A DNA stretch of 64,000 nt from Rariloculus sp965263005 (lineage in GTDB: Bacteria; Pseudomonadota; Gammaproteobacteria; Steroidobacterales; Rariloculaceae). The notes below the pieces were generated by a model. The model made no database searches. It saw nothing but the letters and a program-made list of their open reading frames with translations, and was not told where the DNA came from. The position numbers and the translations under genes are program-made. Shown here piece after piece: positions 1-9,200 of this stretch (position 1 is its first letter; each line of letters starts with the position of its first letter). The stretch covers positions 3,782,001 through 3,846,000 of the forward strand of contig NZ_OZ253579.1 of the NCBI RefSeq assembly GCF_965263005.1, read 5' to 3'.

Positions 1-945
1 CGGAGCGACGTACGCGACCGGGTCGTACAGGGTGACTTCGAGGTGGATGTTGCGTTCCTCGTCTCGCGTGTAGACCTCGATCGCCTCCAGGTCACTGCTG
101 AACTCGGGCAACGCGTGAGACATCCACCAGCCTTGCACGTTGTCCGTCCACGCGACGAGCGTCTCCTCGTCCCAGAAGGCGACCGTCTCCCCGTACCACT
201 GCGAGATCAGGGTTCGGTGCTCCTGGCCAACGAGGATCTGACGGAGAATGTTCATGGCGGTGCCGGAGAGCAGTTGCACCTGGTGCTGCGTCACCGAGAC
301 CTGGATGTCGCGAATGCCCTGGGCCCACCAGCGGATCATGCCTTCCGGGTAGCAGGTCGATGACATCCACTGCGGCGAGTTGCTGATCGCAACGTGATAA
401 AGCGCCTGGGTAAACCGCTGCTGATATTCCGGCGTCAGCACCTGCATCAACGTCCCGGCCTGGACATTGTTTCCGAAGGTCCACTGCTCCTGCTGGCGCG
501 TGCGGGAATTGTAATAGCCGTCCCAGGCCGGCGGCGGGTTGTCGCGATCGAAGATCGTCGGTCCGCCCTTCGCCTCGGCTTCCGCCATCAGCGCGTTGTA
601 GTGCTCTTCGGCTGTCTCGTACGGATACGCGCTCATCAACTCTTGCACCGAAATCCCGTATTCGCAGTTCCCCCACTCGCCAACGAAATTGTCAACCCAC
701 ATATCGCCGATTTGCCCTGGCGTGTTGCACCGCGTGTAGCGCAGATCCTCCCAGTACCCGGAATCGAGGTAGAAGTCCCTGGTCGTGAAGAGATCCACGG
801 CCAATGGCTCTATACCGGGCGGCGGCTGCCGCGCCTCGATTGTCTGCTGCAGTTCGGCTGTCACCTGCGCCTGCGCTGCCGGCTTGGATAGCAGTGTTGC
901 TGTCAACGCAAGCGCCGACACGCCCGTGATAACTTTCGCAATCAA
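1..945 (-). CDS. Secreted protein of unknown function, C-terminus beyond left edge
   Basis: An uninterrupted frame of 315 codons runs off the left edge. I place the start at a TTG because an AAGGAG ribosome site sits 9-12 bases upstream and the first 27 residues form a typical signal peptide (positively charged start, hydrophobic core, cleavage after AQA). The mature part is rich in Trp, Tyr and Gln and has two Cys near residues 75 and 97 (RYTRCNTPG, WGNCEYG), which could form a periplasmic disulfide. I recognise no catalytic motif. The protein is probably periplasmic or extracellular and stands alone, divided from the VapBC pair by about 80 bases. The reading frame is convincing; the function is unknown. 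Confidence 0.75.
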   Translation of the reverse strand, partial: MIAKVITGVSALALTATLLSKPAAQAQVTAELQQTIEARQPPPGIEPLAVDLFTTRDFYLDSGYWEDLRYTRCNTPGQIGDMWVDNFVGEWGNCEYGISVQELMSAYPYETAEEHYNALMAEAEAKGGPTIFDRDNPPPAWDGYYNSRTRQQEQWTFGNNVQAGTLMQVLTPEYQQRFTQALYHVAISNSPQWMSSTCYPEGMIRWWAQGIRDIQVSVTQHQVQLLSGTAMNILRQILVGQEHRTLISQWYGETVAFWDEETLVAWTDNVQGWWMSHALPEFSSDLEAIEVYTRDEERNIHLEVTLYDPVAYVAP

Positions 946-1028
946 TTTCCGATCTCCTTCCGGATGTCCAGTGTTCGTGGTGTTTCCGGGATTCTACGCC
1001 CAAGCGGCCGCGGAATCGGGCGGTCGCG

Positions 1029-1430
1029 TCACGCGGGAACTCTCGGGAAGTACCTCACATGGGGAATGCCTTCGAAGTCAACATCCTGTGTCCACAGTGT
1101 CGCCCCGGTGAGTCGCGCGGCAGCCAGGATAATGCCGTCGGCCATCGCCAGGCTCCTATGGTGCGCGAGTCGCGCTGCTTCCAGGGCAAGCGCGGACGAT
1201 AGCGGGATCTCCCGGCCGCGGCTCATCAAGGCAGCCGCACGAAGCGCATCGTCCTCACCGCGCCGGCGCAGCACCACCCGGAAGACTTCGTAGAGACTCA
1301 CAGTCGGGACCACGAGCCGGCTCGCTTCCGAAAGCGGATCGGCGAACATGCCGGCGTTGGGTCCGTCGGTAAAGAATTCGATCCAGCCCGAGGAATCGAC
1401 CAGGTTGAGCGGGTTCGTGGCCATGTTCAC
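1029..1430 (-). CDS. vapC: VapC-family PIN-domain toxin
   Basis: A PIN-domain ribonuclease of 133 residues, the usual VapC length. The acidic metal-binding residues are in the expected places: Asp in NLVDSSGWIEFF near the N-terminus, Glu in VSLYEVFR, Asp in LAMADGIILAAA and Asp residues in TQDVDFE near the C-terminus. In this family the toxin cleaves tRNA or rRNA and is held inactive by the antitoxin encoded just upstream. Its start overlaps the antitoxin stop by 4 bases (ATGA), so translation is coupled. A second in-frame ATG lies two codons in. The gene appears intact. Confidence 0.9.
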   Translation of the reverse strand: MNMATNPLNLVDSSGWIEFFTDGPNAGMFADPLSEASRLVVPTVSLYEVFRVVLRRRGEDDALRAAALMSRGREIPLSSALALEAARLAHHRSLAMADGIILAAARLTGATLWTQDVDFEGIPHVRYFPRVPA

Positions 1431-1666
1431 AGTTCACGATCGGGTTCGCGCTCGAATTGCGGATCCATGCCAGCGAGAAAGCCCCTCATCTCGCCGATCT
1501 CTCGAAGCGGCACAAGCTCGATGCGGTCTCCGTACGGGACGACCTGCAGGCGCTGGCCCGGCTGGATCCCAAGAGATTCGCGCACTTGTTTGGGGATGAC
1601 CACCTGGAACTTGGGGGACACTTTCACCTGTTGCATGGCGTTCACGATCGATCGAGAAAACGTCAT
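1427..1666 (-). CDS. vapB: VapB antitoxin, AbrB/SpoVT swapped-hairpin type
   Basis: A small AbrB-type DNA-binding antitoxin. The swapped-hairpin signature is visible as VKVSPKFQVVIPKQVRESLG followed by a basic beta strand (DRIELVPL). Such proteins bind their own promoter and the partner PIN toxin through the C-terminal tail, here the acidic DPQFEREPDREL. Ten extra residues precede MQQVKVS. An ATG at 1636 would give a more typical length and neither start has a strong ribosome site, so the start is uncertain. It forms a two-gene operon with the overlapping vapC. Confidence 0.88.
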   Translation of the reverse strand: MTFSRSIVNAMQQVKVSPKFQVVIPKQVRESLGIQPGQRLQVVPYGDRIELVPLREIGEMRGFLAGMDPQFEREPDREL

Positions 1667-1721
1667 ACGACTCTAGCATTAACGCACCGGTGGCGCGTGA
1701 GGAGACTACGGTATCGGGCTG

Positions 1722-1800
1722 AGCGGCGTCGTAAGCGGGCCGGTCGTGCGGTTAGCCGGTGTCGCCCGTACCGGTATCGCGAGCGAAATCGCGTGGACCC
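1722..1800 (+). repeat. 79-bp dispersed repeat, copy 1
   Basis: About 96 percent identical over 79 bases (three differences) to a second copy about 960 bases to the right. It holds two short inverted repeats: CCGGT with ACCGG around 9 bases, and CGCGA with TCGCG around 6 bases, resembling a REP-type extragenic palindrome. On the minus strand it encodes the tail GPRDFARDTGTGDTG and a stop, the same as the tail of the coiled-coil gene that ends in copy 2. Confidence 0.75.
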
Positions 1801-1881
1801 GGCAGCCCGTGGCACAAGCCCCGCTGCGTCAAACCGGCCATGTGAACCTGAGACTGGTTCGGCAGGGCGAACTTGGGGGCT

Positions 1882-2187
1882 TCAACCGGTTTCGTAACGC
1901 TGAACATCGATGTCACCAGCACGGGCACGTATCCGCGAGGCGTCGTACCAGGCCTGCATCTTCAGCAGCATCTCCATATTCACGCCGAACGCCTTTTCGA
2001 TGCGCAAACCCATCTCGGGCGACAGAGCTGCCTTGCCGTTCAGCACAGCCGAAAGCGTGGCCCGACGCACTTTCAGAATCTCGGCCGCCCTCGTCACGTT
2101 CAAATCCAAAGCTTCCAGGACCTCCGTGCGCATGAATTCGCCGGGGTGGCAAGGGGTCATATTGACCTTCATTCCGCCAGTATCCAT
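1882..2187 (-). CDS. higA: HigA-family antitoxin, helix-turn-helix
   Basis: A Cro/C1-type antitoxin of about 101 residues starting PCHPGEFMRTEVLEALDLN after a short leader. The helix-turn-helix is VTRAAEILKVRRATLSAVLN, with the family's conserved continuation ALSPEMGLRIEKAFG. It neutralises HigB and represses the operon. The ATG shares one base with the HigB stop (TGATG), the toxin-first order typical of higBA. The stop lies just before the first 79-bp repeat. A longer frame exists upstream but runs through higB and is not credible. Confidence 0.93.
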   Translation of the reverse strand: MDTGGMKVNMTPCHPGEFMRTEVLEALDLNVTRAAEILKVRRATLSAVLNGKAALSPEMGLRIEKAFGVNMEMLLKMQAWYDASRIRARAGDIDVQRYETG

Positions 2188-2477
2188 CAGTGGTGGTCCT
2201 CCAGATGAAGCTGATCGATGTAGCCGTCCGCCTCGCGGAACGTGATCCGCCAATTTCCGGATATCGAGACGCTCCACTCGTTCCGCCGGTCGCCCGAAAG
2301 GCGGTGAACGCGCCAGCCGGGGAGCGCATCGCGCAGGAATCCTTCCATGTGCTGTGCCAGGATCAATACGGTCAGTACGTTTCGAACCCGACCGACCAGG
2401 TCGCTCCGCAGGTACCGAGGATCGTCATTTTCCAGTAGCCGACGCAAACCCCGGTGGCGAACGGAGCGGAAAATCAT
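2187..2477 (-). CDS. higB: HigB-family toxin, RelE fold
   Basis: A RelE-superfamily mRNA endonuclease toxin of 96 residues with the family landmarks: N-terminal IFRSVRHRGLRRL, central LPGWRVHRLSGDRRNEWSVS, and the C-terminal GNWRITFREADGYIDQLHL, where the catalytic basic residues sit. I choose the ATG at 2477 over the in-frame TTG one codon earlier. There is no ribosome site; the predicted minus 10 box ends about 6 bases upstream, so the mRNA may be leaderless. First gene of the higBA operon. Intact. Confidence 0.93.
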   Translation of the reverse strand: MIFRSVRHRGLRRLLENDDPRYLRSDLVGRVRNVLTVLILAQHMEGFLRDALPGWRVHRLSGDRRNEWSVSISGNWRITFREADGYIDQLHLEDHH

Positions 2478-2483
2478 CAAGGG

Positions 2484-2512
2484 AGTGTACGGTTGCGCCG
2501 TTCACCCTGCAA
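2484..2512 (-). promoter_or_regulatory. Sigma-70-type promoter of higBA
   Basis: Reading the minus strand, TTGCAG and TACACT are separated by exactly 17 bases immediately before higB. The very short distance to the ATG implies leaderless or nearly leaderless transcription. Confidence 0.5.
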
Positions 2513-2685
2513 CTGCGCGGTCATCCGGAATTCGAATTGACGTCGCTACGTTCCCGTCTCCAGCAGCCCGCGGCAAGAGCCCTGCTGCATGGGGCGGAAG
2601 ACCGCCTCGCCGAAGACGGCTGATCACGTGCGCCGCGAGGTTCTGCCACGGGCCGCCAGCGCGAAGAAACAACGGAATTGGGTTC

Positions 2686-2764
2686 AGCGGCGTCGTAAAC
2701 GAGCCGGTCGTGCGGTTAGCCGGTGTCGCCCGTACCGGTATCGCGAGCGAAATCGCGGGGACCC
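2686..2764 (+). repeat. 79-bp dispersed repeat, copy 2
   Basis: Second copy of the structured repeat. It overlaps the 3' end of the adjacent minus-strand coiled-coil gene and supplies that protein's last 15 residues and stop codon, so insertion of the repeat probably changed the original C-terminus. Confidence 0.75.
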
Positions 2765-3024
2765 AGAATGACGCCTTCGATGCGGGCCACTCGCTCGGCG
2801 AGTGCGGCGACTTGCTCCCGGACCGCGCCGATTTCCGCCCGCACCGCACCGATTTCCGCCCGCACCGCCGCGAATTCCCGGTGCATTTCAGTGCGCAGGT
2901 CGTTCAGTTCCTGGCGCAACTCCGACAGCACACGCCGGGTGTTGACCTGGCCGTTGAGAATGAGCGCCGCCAAACCAATGGCGACGCCAATGATGGTGTA
3001 CATCTCCGCCGACATGCGTGTCAT
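2716..3024 (-). CDS. Small membrane-anchored coiled-coil protein
   Basis: A 102-residue protein with one hydrophobic segment near residues 9-24 (YTIIGVAIGLAALIL), then heptad-like repeats with alternating Arg/Glu, including a tandem RAEIGAVRAEIGAVRE. This predicts a membrane anchor carrying a coiled-coil oligomer. The tail DFARDTGTGDTG is encoded within the 79-bp repeat. Starts at 3024 and 3015 are both possible. Similar short proteins occur widely as uncharacterised phage-like or membrane proteins. No specific function can be given. Confidence 0.6.
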   Translation of the reverse strand: MTRMSAEMYTIIGVAIGLAALILNGQVNTRRVLSELRQELNDLRTEMHREFAAVRAEIGAVRAEIGAVREQVAALAERVARIEGVILGPRDFARDTGTGDTG

Positions 3025-3091
3025 CGTACCACGCGTCGGCGAAACGCCAATCGGAGTTTCCGGGCAAACACGGGAGACTCGCGCCCCTCGC

Positions 3092-3219
3092 CTACCAGAT
3101 CACCAGCCCCCGACGCTGATGGAGCGATTCGGATCGAGCAGCCCTCAGTCGTCGCCGGCGCCGGCCACGCGCATGTTCGGTCGGGAGCCGAGTTGCGAAT
3201 CGGCTCCGCCGCCGTCAAG
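3092..3219 (-). pseudogene. Decayed autotransporter barrel C-terminus
   Basis: Downstream of, and in frame with, the S8 protease stop, the minus strand reads QLGSRPNMRVAGAGDD, stop, GLLDPNRSISVGG, then after a one-base shift LVIW and a stop. This matches in order the end of the intact barrel at 6252 (QLGSQLRMSVEGARSEFGLS ... AISLQGLLIW). It is probably a remnant of a barrel once encoded after, or fused to, the protease. Confidence 0.45.
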
Positions 3220-5970
3220 TCATTGGGCGGATGTGTCCTGCGAATCGTCTTCGTCTTCTTCGTCCTCGTCCTCATCCTCTTCAGGATGCGTTCCGTAGTA
3301 GAAAAGCAGGCGCCACGAGTCGAGGGAACCCGTATCCTTGATCTCCCCATCGAACACTTCGATCTGCCAGTTGCCGTTCGGATTTTCCCCGAAGAACGCG
3401 TTGCTCAGAATGCGCCACTCCACGAAACTGTCTTCGATCGCCAGAGTCTCGTTGAACACCTGATTGACGACGCTTCGAGTTCCTTGCGGCGATACCAGGT
3501 GAATGCCCAGATCGTTCGGGAATGTATGACTGATATCGATCTCCAACGCCACGGCTTCCATGTTCGCGTCGTCGGGCAGTCCACTGACCTGGAGCATCTG
3601 TGTTGCGCCGGTGCCGTCGTTGTCCGGTATATCGACAGGCGCATTCTTGTCGAACCACCCGGATTGTGAGAATTCGCCCAGCGAATCAGGCGTGTACTCG
3701 CGCGCGAACTCCACCGCGGCATCGAGGTCCAGCGCGCCGAAACCGTACCAGTTATGAAAGGCGTAGCCCGCGGCATTATCCGTCCACCCGAGCCGAAGCG
3801 TGCGCGCGTTCACGCCAAACGTTTCCTGAACCGATTCAATGTCAGGGTCGATCTTGCGTGCGGTCTTTGCAAGGATGTATTTGACATCGCGCCAGGTCAG
3901 ACCGGGAACCTCTTCCAGAAGTACGGCGACAGCGCCGGTAGTGTTCGCTGCCGCCGCCGATGTTCCGTTCATTCCTGCCGCGTAATCGCCGTCGGGGTTC
4001 ACGGTCGATTCATCGTCCAATGGACCGTTCCGGTCATACACCGCGTCCAGGATCGCCGACGAACCCCGTTTCCATCCCATCTGATCGACCGTCGCCAGCG
4101 CCGGCTTGCTCCGGCCATACTCGCCCCCCGGAGCACTGATCCACAGGTTCGGCCCGGCACTGGAATAGCTCGATTTCTTGCCGTCCGCATTGAAGGCGCC
4201 GGCAATAATCAGGTAAGGCAGATTGTTGATGTCGTCGCCGGTGGACGATATGCAGCCGATCTGCTCGTTGATCGTCCGCACGATCGACACGCAGTCGTCA
4301 AAGCCGTTACCCGCGGCCTTGACATAGATCGCGCCCAACTCGGATCGCAATGTCCGGGTGCCGTGGGCAAACACCTGCTCGGTAAGTGCGTCGGGGTTGG
4401 CCGGCCGCGATCCACTGCTGCCCCAGCTCAAATTGAATATATCGACGTCCGACGAGTTGGGGAGAAAACTGCTCGCGCCCAGCGAGTCGATGAATCCGAC
4501 AAATCCATCGACGGCGTTGAGGAAATTGTATCCCCGCAGGCGGACATTCGGCGCGACCCCGCGAACACCGATACCATTGTCAGCCTCCGCCGCGACGATT
4601 CCAGCTACGCTGCTGCCGTGGTCCCCGGTGGAATCGAAATTGAATGGATCGGTGGAGTCCATTCTGATCGTCCACGGCAATTGTGTCGCGCCAACCCGCT
4701 CGAATGCGTTGAAGTTGAAAGAGGCGCCCGCCTCCACGCTGGCTTTGAGATCCGGATGACAAATTTCCAGGCCGGTATCGACGATGGCCACGCGCACGCC
4801 CTCCCCGGTGGGACCGTCGGCGAGTACGTCGTCCATCTGCAAGTCTTCGCCGCTCACGCCTCCACTTTCGGCGTACGCGGACTGACCCGTGTTGTCCAGA
4901 CTCCATTGCTGTGCCAATAGAGGGTCAGGCGTCCCGCCAACCGATCCCCGGCCCGACTCCACACAGACATGCTGCACCCGTTGCAAGCTGTCCAGGGTGA
5001 ACCCGGTGAAGTTCCTGGTCAGCGTCTCCGCGTCATCCAGGAGAGCGATTCCGTCAAGAACGCTTAGCATCACATAGTAAGTCTGGCCGGCATCGAGATC
5101 GCTTGTAGAGAACGATATGTTGGTCGCGTAACGTGTCGCCTTGCCATCGAGGGTGGGAATAATGGTGTCCACTTTGTCGATCACGGATACCGTTTCATCG
5201 TCAGTGTCCACCGTGGAATCGTCCGGAACGATCGAGAACAACTGCGCTCGAAGCGTGGTGAGGTCCGAACTGGCCGCACCGAAATTCCAAACGGTGGCGT
5301 CTATGGCAAAGTCGGCGATTTGCAGATCGATCTCGGGCGATATGTATAGATCCGGGCCGAGCGAGTCCATCCTACTTGCCTTGGGTGACGCGCCGCTCGA
5401 CGATGCCCTTCGCCGATCGCGCGTATCCCGAGCGATCAACGGTTGCTTCGGCTCCCGTTCAAATTGCAAACGCGCTTCGCGTACGCGCGGGTCCACGTTC
5501 AAAAACTCAACGACACTTGCAACGTCCGCCTCACGGTCAAGCCGCAGCAGCGCAAATCCAAGTTCGCGATACGCCTGGCCGAAGACCGCGCCCTGTTCGC
5601 GGACGAGCGAGTCGAGACCGTCGTAGTCGTACAGTTCGACTCTGATGGTTGAGGATACGACCTGAAAGCGGCGTTCTGTCGGGTCGAACGCGAGTCGCGT
5701 TGAAGGACCCGATGCGTCCTCGTGTGCCGTGTATATGCGGCCCTCGTACGTCGCCCGGTAGGTGCGCAGACCTTCATCCGTCGATACCCGGATACTGACC
5801 CCGCCCGACATGGCGGCGCCTGAAAACTCCGAAACGCCGAACGGAACGAGGACAACCGGTCGATCCCCGACGAACGTTAGCTCGATCGGCACTTCCTGGG
5901 CCCCTACCGGGATTGCGAACCCACAAATCGCGGTCCACGCGATAATCGAAAACAGGTGTTTCATCGGCAC
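3220..5970 (-). CDS. Secreted subtilisin-like (S8) serine protease with P domain
   Basis: A 916-residue exported protease. A signal peptide (cleavage after VGA) is followed by an N-terminal region and a beta-rich CARDB-like segment at about 200-340. The S8 catalytic domain shows all three active-site boxes: Asp in VAIVDTGLEICHPDL (about 397), His in DHGSSVAGIVAAE (about 452) and Ser in GTSAAAANTTGAV (about 670). The C-terminal region (SGWFDKNAPVDIPDNDGTG to DTGSLDSWRLLFYYG) is a proprotein-convertase P domain, which stabilises kexin-like proteases. It ends in a highly acidic tail. The start is GTG: AAAGGAGG lies 6 bases before it, while the ATG two codons later is too far. It probably acts extracellularly on proteins or peptides. 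Confidence 0.92.
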   Translation of the reverse strand: MPMKHLFSIIAWTAICGFAIPVGAQEVPIELTFVGDRPVVLVPFGVSEFSGAAMSGGVSIRVSTDEGLRTYRATYEGRIYTAHEDASGPSTRLAFDPTERRFQVVSSTIRVELYDYDGLDSLVREQGAVFGQAYRELGFALLRLDREADVASVVEFLNVDPRVREARLQFEREPKQPLIARDTRDRRRASSSGASPKASRMDSLGPDLYISPEIDLQIADFAIDATVWNFGAASSDLTTLRAQLFSIVPDDSTVDTDDETVSVIDKVDTIIPTLDGKATRYATNISFSTSDLDAGQTYYVMLSVLDGIALLDDAETLTRNFTGFTLDSLQRVQHVCVESGRGSVGGTPDPLLAQQWSLDNTGQSAYAESGGVSGEDLQMDDVLADGPTGEGVRVAIVDTGLEICHPDLKASVEAGASFNFNAFERVGATQLPWTIRMDSTDPFNFDSTGDHGSSVAGIVAAEADNGIGVRGVAPNVRLRGYNFLNAVDGFVGFIDSLGASSFLPNSSDVDIFNLSWGSSGSRPANPDALTEQVFAHGTRTLRSELGAIYVKAAGNGFDDCVSIVRTINEQIGCISSTGDDINNLPYLIIAGAFNADGKKSSYSSAGPNLWISAPGGEYGRSKPALATVDQMGWKRGSSAILDAVYDRNGPLDDESTVNPDGDYAAGMNGTSAAAANTTGAVAVLLEEVPGLTWRDVKYILAKTARKIDPDIESVQETFGVNARTLRLGWTDNAAGYAFHNWYGFGALDLDAAVEFAREYTPDSLGEFSQSGWFDKNAPVDIPDNDGTGATQMLQVSGLPDDANMEAVALEIDISHTFPNDLGIHLVSPQGTRSVVNQVFNETLAIEDSFVEWRILSNAFFGENPNGNWQIEVFDGEIKDTGSLDSWRLLFYYGTHPEEDEDEDEEDEDDSQDTSAQ

Positions 5971-6251
5971 GACCGGCCTCCTTTCGTCTTCAACGCTCCT
6001 GCACGAGGGTGCAGGGCGATTGCAAACGTCTCGCTGAGAGTAAAGCCCCCCTCATTTCCCTGTGGACGGGGGAACGACCTTGCAACCCTTGAATCGGCTT
6101 TCTTATTCGGCGGTGACGCGACCTGGGGTTCGGAGAGATTTTCGCACGCGAAATTATCGCTGACGCGCAAGCCTGTTGACTAGCACAGATCGAACGCGCA
6201 TGACTGCCGCAAGGCAGCGGCTGGTTGATGCCGTTTCAGCGAAGTATCAAC

Positions 6252-9200
6252 CTACCAGATCAGCAGGCCCTGCAGGCTGATGGCGTGATCGGTCTCGCTC
6301 AGCCCGAATTCGCTGCGCGCGCCTTCCACGCTCATCCGCAGTTGCGAGCCGAGCTGCCAGCGCCTGCCGAGGCGCCATCGCTGCGCATCGCCGCCGGCCT
6401 GATCGAGCCCCAGGTACCAGGTTCCCAATCCCTGGCCGTGGAACGCGCCGACGCCGTAGCCCAGTTCCGCGGTCAACCGCCCGCCCGCGTCGAACGACGA
6501 GCCTCCCGCGTATTGCGGCGTGCTGGTCGAGTTCCATAGCTGATCCATGCCGCTGAAGGCCGCGCCCCAGGTAGGCGACAGCGACACCGATACGCCGCGG
6601 CCGGATTCGCCCGGATCCAGTCGGATCGACGCCCACGCGCCCCATTCCTCGTAAGCGCTGTCCTGATGCGCCACGAGGCCGCGCGCTCGAGCCTCGATGC
6701 TCAGGCCCAGTTCCGCGTCGGCGTAGCGGATGCCGGCGCCCAACTCGATGCCACGCCCGGTCTCCGCCGCACCGCTGTCATTGCGCAGTCCGAATTCGAG
6801 CGTGGGTTCCAGCGAGCGGCCCGAGCCCAGGCCGAACATCCGCGAACCCTGCAGCAAGGCCCGGATCCGGCCGGTTTCCGCCGTCGCGCTCGCGAGTCCC
6901 GTAACCGCATCGGAGTACGTGCGCACTCGCATCGCGTCGGTGCGCAGCGCCAGCTCGAATCCATTTCTATTGAGGATCACGCCGCGTGCGCCGAGCGCGC
7001 CCATCAGCAATCCGGTGTCGGTATCGTAGCTGGAGCCGGCCCGCCCCTCGATCAGCCGCAACTCACCCTGGCCGTAACCGAGCACACCCCATACCGACAG
7101 CCGGTCGTTGACCGCGTAGCGTGCGTACGGATATACGGTGGTCAGTGTCGTCTCGAGCAGGCCGCCCGCCACGTCGCGGCCTGCTGCGCCCGCGAGAGCC
7201 GCACCATCGGCGGCCGCGCCACGGTAAGCCCCCGCGTCACCGCCGAGCGTCCCACCGCCGAGCGCGTCACCGTCAAGCGCCCCGCCACCGAGCGTCCCGC
7301 CGTAAAGCGCCGCGCCGCCGGCCACTTCATCGCCCGTCGCCGCGAACGCGCCCTCGCCCCTGCTGAAAGCCACGGCAACGCCCGTCATCCAGCGCTCGCC
7401 CTCGTGGTCCACGCCCAGCGTGCCGGTGGCGACTTCGCCGTCGAGCGACAACTTGTCTTCGACGCCGCTGAACCGCGACGCCGCGCCCTCGCCCCACGCC
7501 GTCCAGTTCGACGCGGACTCGCCGTCCGCTGCCTCGTCCGCGCCGAGTGCCCACTGGAACGAAGTGCCAGACAGCATTCGGCGCCAATCCGAACCGCCGG
7601 AGTTATAGCCGCGGCCGGGTCCGAAGCCGCTGTTAAAGCCCGTTCCCGTGCCGCCGAAGCCCGCTCCCGCGCCTGGCTGCCCGAAGGCCATGCCCGGTGC
7701 CGCAGGCGCAGCCCATGGAGACGCCCAGGCATCGCGCGCCGCCATCGCCGCCGCCGGGTTCGCCGTGCCCGAAATATCCAGCCGCTGGCCGGCGACGGTG
7801 AGCTCGGAGTTCCGCGGACCGGGCTCCATCATCCGTCCGCCGATCGCCTCCACCGCCTGGTCCGCCGCCGCGCGTCCGAAGCGCGCCAACCACGCCTTGG
7901 GCAGCGGATCGCTGTTGTCGATATACCCGTAAGCCACGCCGTCGAGAATCTCCGCACCGACCGGATTCGACAAGCGCAAGGTCATTCTCTCGCCGTGTAT
8001 CTCTGAGTCGTCGAACAGGTCGTCCATAACGCTCACGCGAACCGTCTTCGACGTCTGCCCCGGCGTGAAGGTGAGCATTCCGGATGTGGCCACGAAATCC
8101 TCGCCCGATGTCGCCGTGCCCGACACCGTCGTGTATTCCACGGTCACCGTACTCGGCGACGTCGCGCTCAGCGTCACGGGGAACTCGAGCATCGCGCCCG
8201 CCGCCTCCGTGACGCGGGTCTCCGCTACCGAAATCGTGACCGGGTCACTCGTCGGGTCAGGCTGGATCTGGAACTCATGTTGCTCGAACTCGGCCTGGGT
8301 CAGGCAGCGTACGCCAACGATCTCGGTCGCCCTGCAGTTGTGATCGCCGATGGCGTTTCCGGCCAATCCACCGCCCGCGATCATGCACTGGAGAAGATTC
8401 GCTTCTGTTCCTTCGCACAGCATGTCATCGAGCAGTATGGGCAGTGTCCCGGACCCGAACTCCGATCGCAGGAACCTTCCCCCGATCGGCTCCGAGTTGT
8501 AGTAACCGAGCGCCTTGCATACGACGGCCGCGTCTTCGTCCGTCCAGTAGTCATCGCATACCGTGCCCCAGATGTGACCGTTGTTGTCATCCGGGTCGTC
8601 CGCGCAGAGTTCCACGCGCCCCTCTTTCGGTGTGAAGCCGTCCGCCAATCGGACATTGGCGTTCTCCGACGAGGAGCAGGTCTCGGGAAGCGGCGTACTT
8701 GTGCTCGCGCTGCCTGAGTCCGACCACGGGCCGTCGCCGTCAGCGTTGCTGGCCCGCACCTGAACCCGATATGCCGTGTTCGGCGAAAGGTTCGTGATGG
8801 TCGCGTTCCTGCCGATCTCATCCTGCGGTCCGTCGTACCACGGTCCGCTGTTGCCTTCCTGGTACTGCAGGTCGTAACTCAGTATCGATGGCCGGCCGGT
8901 ATTGGATGGGGCCGTCCAGCTCACATAGAGGACGGTCGTGTTCCCCGACACACGCTCGACGGTGGGCGGGCTCGGCTTCTTCGGCTTCTCTACCACGTCG
9001 GTGACGGTGATCGTCACAGATATGGCAACGTTCCCACCACGGCCGTCGTCGGCCCTCACTACGACCGAGTAACTGCTCATGGACTCACGGTCGTAGTTGG
9101 TGCCGGACCGGGTGCTGATCTGCCCGCTCGACGAGCCGATCCCAAACCGCGCCTCGTCCGTGCCCTCAAGCGTGTAAGTCAGCGAGTCATTGTCGGTGTC

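Noticed and set aside
3754..4920. Long open frame on the plus strand opposite the S8 protease
   Set aside because: It is the mirror of a GC-rich gene with all catalytic motifs on the minus strand; the plus-strand product is Arg-rich with no domain.
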